Source: Roseovarius sp.
Lineage (GTDB): Bacteria > Pseudomonadota > Alphaproteobacteria > Rhodobacterales > Rhodobacteraceae
Assembly: GCA_007125415.1 (NCBI GenBank)
Contig: SLDH01000232.1
Coordinates: forward strand, 1 to 8,295
Direction: 5' to 3'
DNA: 8,295 bases
The notes under the pieces are model-generated. The model had not been told where the DNA came from. It saw nothing but the letters and a program-made list of their open reading frames with translations, and ran no database searches. Position 1 is the stretch's first letter. Every line of letters starts with the position of its first letter. A program made the position numbers and the translations under genes. Shown here one piece after another: positions 6,209 through 8,295 of the stretch.

Positions 6209-6394
6209 GAGTGCATGCGCTCGTCAGAAAAGATTCCGCTTGCCATCGGGCGGAGAATGCCGCATACGCGGTCGCGCAAACGTTATTCTTTTTCGACCAC
6301 TGTCTCCCTTACACGGCGTTCAGTCTTTCGATCCAGACCAACTACGCCGGGCTGCCGCAATGATGCGGGCAGCAACAAGTAAGGAGATACTCCA
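6209..6394 (+). promoter_or_regulatory. Leader/promoter region of the cold-shock gene
   Basis: A 186-base region before the cold-shock gene. TTGCCA (6240-6245) and CATACG (6263-6268) with 17-base spacing are a possible, weak-at-10 promoter; transcription near 6275 would give a leader of about 120 nt that includes a T-rich tract at 6283-6295. Long leaders are usual for CspA-type genes, where they control stability and cold translation. The region also holds a 55-codon basic open frame (6215-6382) whose stop overlaps the ribosome binding site; its third positions are not GC-rich, so I do not annotate it as a gene. Confidence 0.4.
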
Positions 6395-6601
6395 ATGGCC
6401 AATGGCACAGTAAAATGGTTCAACGGAACCAAAGGTTTCGGCTTTATCGCACCTGCAACGGGCGGCAAGGACGTTTTCGTTCACATTTCCGCGGTTGAGC
6501 GCGCTGGTCTCACCGGCCTCGCCGATGACCAGAAGGTGACCTATGACGTGGAAGCGGGCCGTGACGGCCGCGAAAGCGCGACGAACCTCGCCCTGGCATA
6601 A
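6395..6601 (+). CDS. Cold-shock domain protein (CspA family)
   Basis: Small single-stranded nucleic-acid-binding protein, an RNA chaperone of the OB-fold CspA family. The 68 aa are the standard length. The RNP1 motif KGFGFIAP (13-20) and RNP2 motif VFVHIS (27-32) are intact, preceded by GTVKWFN. The C-terminal half, DDQKVTYDVEAGRDGRESATNL, is also typical. Shine-Dalgarno AAGGAG (6381-6386) lies eight bases before the ATG. The gene has its own leader and a very strong terminator, so it is probably monocistronic or read with the oxygenase upstream. Whether it is induced by cold or constitutive cannot be told; genomes of this group carry several paralogues, so I give no symbol. Confidence 0.97.
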   Translation: MANGTVKWFNGTKGFGFIAPATGGKDVFVHISAVERAGLTGLADDQKVTYDVEAGRDGRESATNLALA

Positions 6602-6621
6602 GCCGGACGCGACAGGACCGG

Positions 6622-6659
6622 AAGGGGCGGTATCGGCTGGGCCGGTACCGCCCCTTTTT
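6622..6659 (+). terminator. Strong rho-independent terminator after the cold-shock gene
   Basis: AAGGGGCGGTA (6622-6632) pairs perfectly with TACCGCCCCTT (6646-6656), extended inward by four further pairs (one G-T) to a 5-base loop, and followed by TTTTT (6655-6659). This 15-bp stem should fully insulate the cold-shock gene from rpmC, so the rpmC block needs its own promoter. Confidence 0.93.
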
Positions 6660-6720
6660 CTTGCGGGTTCGCGCCGGCGCAGTCATTGCCGATTTTACCC
6701 GATTTCTCACGCGAATGGGG

Positions 6721-6749
6721 TTGCCAGCCGGCTTGGGGCCGTGTATGGC
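6721..6749 (+). promoter_or_regulatory. Candidate promoter for rpmC-rpsQ-rplN-rplX-rplE
   Basis: TTGCCA (6721-6726, 5/6) and TATGGC (6744-6749, 3/6) with a 17-base spacer lie between the cold-shock terminator and rpmC, giving a leader of about 70 nt. The -35 is the same hexamer as in the cold-shock leader. The -10 is weak, so this is only the best candidate found by eye in 6660-6825. Confidence 0.35.
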
Positions 6750-6825
6750 GCAGCCTTCACCAGACCTCCACTGGATACCGGGTGACGCGACAGCGGCCTG
6801 CCAGTGATGTTGAAAGGAAAATGAG

Positions 6826-7029
6826 ATGGACGCCGCAGAGCTGCGTAACAAGACACCTGACCAGTTGCGCGAAGACCTGGTCAACCTCAAGAAAGAGCAG
6901 TTCAACCTGCGCTTTCAGGCCGCAACCGGCCAGATCGAGAACCCAGCCCGGATGAAGACCGTGCGCCGTGACGTGGCGCGCGTGAAGACCGTGCTGAACG
7001 AAAAGGCCGCGCAAGCGGCCACGGAATAA
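6826..7029 (+). CDS. rpmC: 50S ribosomal protein L29 (uL29)
   Basis: Small helical-hairpin protein at the tunnel exit, next to L23, forming part of the docking site for nascent-chain factors. The 67 aa show [18 protein letters not shown], then [20 protein letters not shown], the family signature, and [19 protein letters not shown] (6813-6818) is placed seven bases before the ATG; another ATG at 6821 is out of frame. In most bacteria rpmC follows rplP directly; here 2.2 kb, three genes and two terminators intervene, so it heads a separate transcript. Confidence 0.98.
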   Translation: MDAAELRNKTPDQLREDLVNLKKEQFNLRFQAATGQIENPARMKTVRRDVARVKTVLNEKAAQAATE

Positions 7030-7041
7030 GGAGAGCGACCC

Positions 7042-7272
7042 ATGCCAAAGCGTATCCTGTCTGGCGTCGTGACCTCCGACGCGAATGAGCAAACCGTCAC
7101 TGTCTCGGTCGAGCGCCGTTTCAAGCACCCGGTTCTGCAAAAGACCATCCGCAAGTCCAAGAAATACCGGGCCCACGATGAGAAGAACGCCTTCAAGGTA
7201 GGCGATACCGTGCGCATCATCGAATGTGCGCCTCGTTCCAAGACCAAACGCTGGGAGGTGCTCGAGGCATAA
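7042..7272 (+). CDS. rpsQ: 30S ribosomal protein S17 (uS17)
   Basis: OB-fold primary 16S rRNA-binding protein at the base of the 30S body. The 76 aa show [36 protein letters not shown] (38-47) and [12 protein letters not shown], the standard family order. Shine-Dalgarno AAGGAGA (7028-7034) overlaps the rpmC stop, and the ATG is 12 bases after it. An unusually wide, structured 77-base spacer separates it from rplN. Confidence 0.98.
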   Translation: MPKRILSGVVTSDANEQTVTVSVERRFKHPVLQKTIRKSKKYRAHDEKNAFKVGDTVRIIECAPRSKTKRWEVLEA

Positions 7273-7304
7273 GCCTGCGGCACCTGCCGGTTTAATCGAA
7301 ACCC

Positions 7305-7331
7305 TGGGGAGAAGGCCAAAGTAGCCCCCCA
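7305..7331 (+). promoter_or_regulatory. Structured spacer RNA between rpsQ and rplN
   Basis: In the 77-base gap (7273-7349) TGGGG (7305-7309) can pair with CCCCA (7327-7331), and inside it GGC (7314-7316) with GCC (7324-7326), leaving a 5'-side AGAA bulge and a 7-base loop. A second small stem, GGTTT-AATCG-AAACC, lies just before it at 7289-7303. The structure ends shortly before the rplN Shine-Dalgarno (GGGAGA, 7338-7343). No T run follows, so it is not a terminator; it could be a ribosomal-protein binding element or an RNA processing site. Confidence 0.4.
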
Positions 7332-7349
7332 AAGGTCGGGAGAAACCAA

Positions 7350-7718
7350 ATGATCCAGATGCAGACCAATCTGGATGTGGCTGACAATAGCGGCGCCCGC
7401 CGTGTTCAGTGCATCAAGGTCCTGGGTGGTTCCAAGCGCAAATACGCGTCTGTCGGCGACATCATCGTGGTGTCGGTCAAGGAAGCCATCCCCCGTGGCC
7501 GTGTGAAGAAAGGCGATGTGCGCAAGGCCGTCGTCGTGCGCACCGCCAAGGAAATCCGCCGTGAAGACGGCACCGCGATCCGCTTTGACCGCAATGCCGC
7601 CGTGATCCTGAACAATGCAGGCGAGCCCCTGGGCACCCGTATCTTCGGGCCGGTCGTACGTGAATTGCGCTCGAAGAACTTCATGAAGATCATCTCGCTC
7701 GCGCCGGAGGTGCTGTGA
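7350..7718 (+). CDS. rplN: 50S ribosomal protein L14 (uL14)
   Basis: Subunit-interface protein contacting 16S helix 14 (bridge B8) and the site where the silencing factor RsfS binds. The 122 aa are the exact usual length: [34 protein letters not shown], then [24 protein letters not shown], the [12 protein letters not shown] segment and [13 protein letters not shown]. The ATG follows GGGAGA by six bases. As first gene of the classical spc operon, it is preceded by a structured spacer in place of a tight junction. Nothing odd in the protein. Confidence 0.99.
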   Translation: MIQMQTNLDVADNSGARRVQCIKVLGGSKRKYASVGDIIVVSVKEAIPRGRVKKGDVRKAVVVRTAKEIRREDGTAIRFDRNAAVILNNAGEPLGTRIFGPVVRELRSKNFMKIISLAPEVL

Positions 7719-7720
7719 CA

Positions 7721-8032
7721 ATGGCAGCCAAACTGAAAAAAGGTGACAAGGTCATCGTGCTGGCCGGCAAGGACAAGGGCAAGGAGGGTACCATCGCCTC
7801 CGTTGATCCCAAGGCCGGCAAGGCCGTCGTCGATGGCATCAATATCGCAATTCGTCATACCCGCCAAAGCCAGACGAGCCAGGGTGGCCGGATTCCGAAA
7901 GCCCAACCCATCGACCTGAGCAACCTTGCCTATCGCGACAAGAACGGCAAGCCCAGCCGCGTCGGCTTCCGGATGGAAGATGGCAAGAAGGTCCGCTTCG
8001 CCAAGACCACGGGGGATGTGATCGATGCTTGA
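7721..8032 (+). CDS. rplX: 50S ribosomal protein L24 (uL24)
   Basis: KOW-domain protein that starts 50S assembly by binding the 5' region of 23S rRNA near the tunnel exit. The 103 aa show [20 protein letters not shown], the KOW motif, then [15 protein letters not shown] and [22 protein letters not shown] at 7715 in the same frame would add two residues and overlap the rplN stop; I prefer the ATG at 7721 because it gives the usual N-terminus and a good 10-base distance from GGAGG (7706-7710). The end overlaps the start of rplE by eight bases. Confidence 0.98.
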   Translation: MAAKLKKGDKVIVLAGKDKGKEGTIASVDPKAGKAVVDGINIAIRHTRQSQTSQGGRIPKAQPIDLSNLAYRDKNGKPSRVGFRMEDGKKVRFAKTTGDVIDA

Positions 8033-8295
8033 TACCGCCAGCTATACGCCGCGTCTGCGCACGCTCTACAACGAGACGATCCGTCCCGCGCTGAAGGAAG
8101 AGTTCGGTTACACCAACGATATGCAGATTCCGCGGCTTGAGAAGATCGTGCTGAATATCGGCTGCGGTGCCGAGGCCGTGCGCGATTCGAAGAAGGCCAA
8201 ATCCGCGCAGGAAGACCTCACCACGATTGCCGGTCAGCACGCCGTCACGACCGTGGCCAAGAATTCCATCGCGGGCTTCCGGGTGCGCGAGGGGA
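8025..8295 (+). CDS. rplE: 50S ribosomal protein L5 (uL5), 3'-truncated by window edge
   Basis: 5S rRNA-binding protein of the central protuberance, also contacting the P-site tRNA. The first 90 codons are present and the frame stays open to the last base; the full protein is about 180-187 aa. Seen: [36 protein letters not shown] (33-48), then [17 protein letters not shown] and the conserved [10 protein letters not shown] at 81-90. The ATG lies inside the rplX end (ATGCTTGA), an eight-base overlap typical of spc-operon coupling. The segment before SIAGF reads [10 protein letters not shown] where the common form has QKPV.T.AKK; this is within family variation. Confidence 0.97.
   Translation, partial: MLDTASYTPRLRTLYNETIRPALKEEFGYTNDMQIPRLEKIVLNIGCGAEAVRDSKKAKSAQEDLTTIAGQHAVTTVAKNSIAGFRVREG

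Noticed and set aside
6209..6222. Imperfect palindrome GAGTGCATGCGCTC right after the oxygenase stop
   Set aside because: Short, one mismatch pair, no T run behind it; not convincing as terminator or operator.
6715..6807. 30-codon frame from ATG 6715 in the rpmC leader, a possible leader peptide
   Set aside because: No ribosome binding site, no run of regulatory codons, and the ATG lies upstream of the candidate promoter.
6510..6905. 131-codon - strand open frame over the cold-shock gene end, terminator and rpmC
   Set aside because: It runs through the cold-shock terminator and antisense to two certain genes; composition is Arg/Ser-rich shadow-like.

Overview
This window is a GC-rich stretch of the ribosomal-protein S10–spc gene cluster from an alphaproteobacterium. 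The L2, L22, S3 and L16 sequences, the G/C-rich third codon positions and the unrelated genes placed inside the cluster suggest the Rhodobacteraceae (roseobacter-like). That family-level placement is my recognition, not a computed phylogeny.

Left flank (1-1770): the 3' end of a carboxymuconolactone-decarboxylase/AhpD-like gene on the + strand meets, tail to tail with a 10-base overlap, a PAS-domain sensor histidine kinase on the - strand. Divergent from the kinase lies a complete tRNA-Leu (anticodon UAA, CCA encoded). These genes stand where rplW would normally precede rplB.

First ribosomal block (2019-4660): rplB, rpsS, rplV, rpsC and rplP are tightly packed on the + strand (gaps of 3, 3, -1 and 12 bases). 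A 248-base leader before rplB holds a sigma70-like promoter, a palindrome and several hairpins. A strong intrinsic terminator follows rplP.

Insertion between rplP and rpmC (4661-6825): a secreted lysozyme-like protein (- strand, TTG start), a divergent TIGR02466-type putative 2OG-Fe(II) oxygenase (+), and a cold-shock domain protein (+) with a long leader and its own very strong terminator. These genes replace the direct rplP-rpmC junction, so the S10 and spc parts appear to be separate transcripts here.

Second ribosomal block (6826-8295): rpmC, rpsQ, rplN, rplX and the first 90 codons of rplE, which runs off the right edge. A structured 77-base spacer separates rpsQ from rplN.

The ribosomal genes supply proteins for both subunits. 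The point most worth following is the oxygenase next to rplP: in E. coli an unrelated-subfamily 2OG oxygenase hydroxylates exactly this protein (uL16), but the link here is only a hypothesis. I see no CRISPR, insertion sequence, integrase or rRNA gene.
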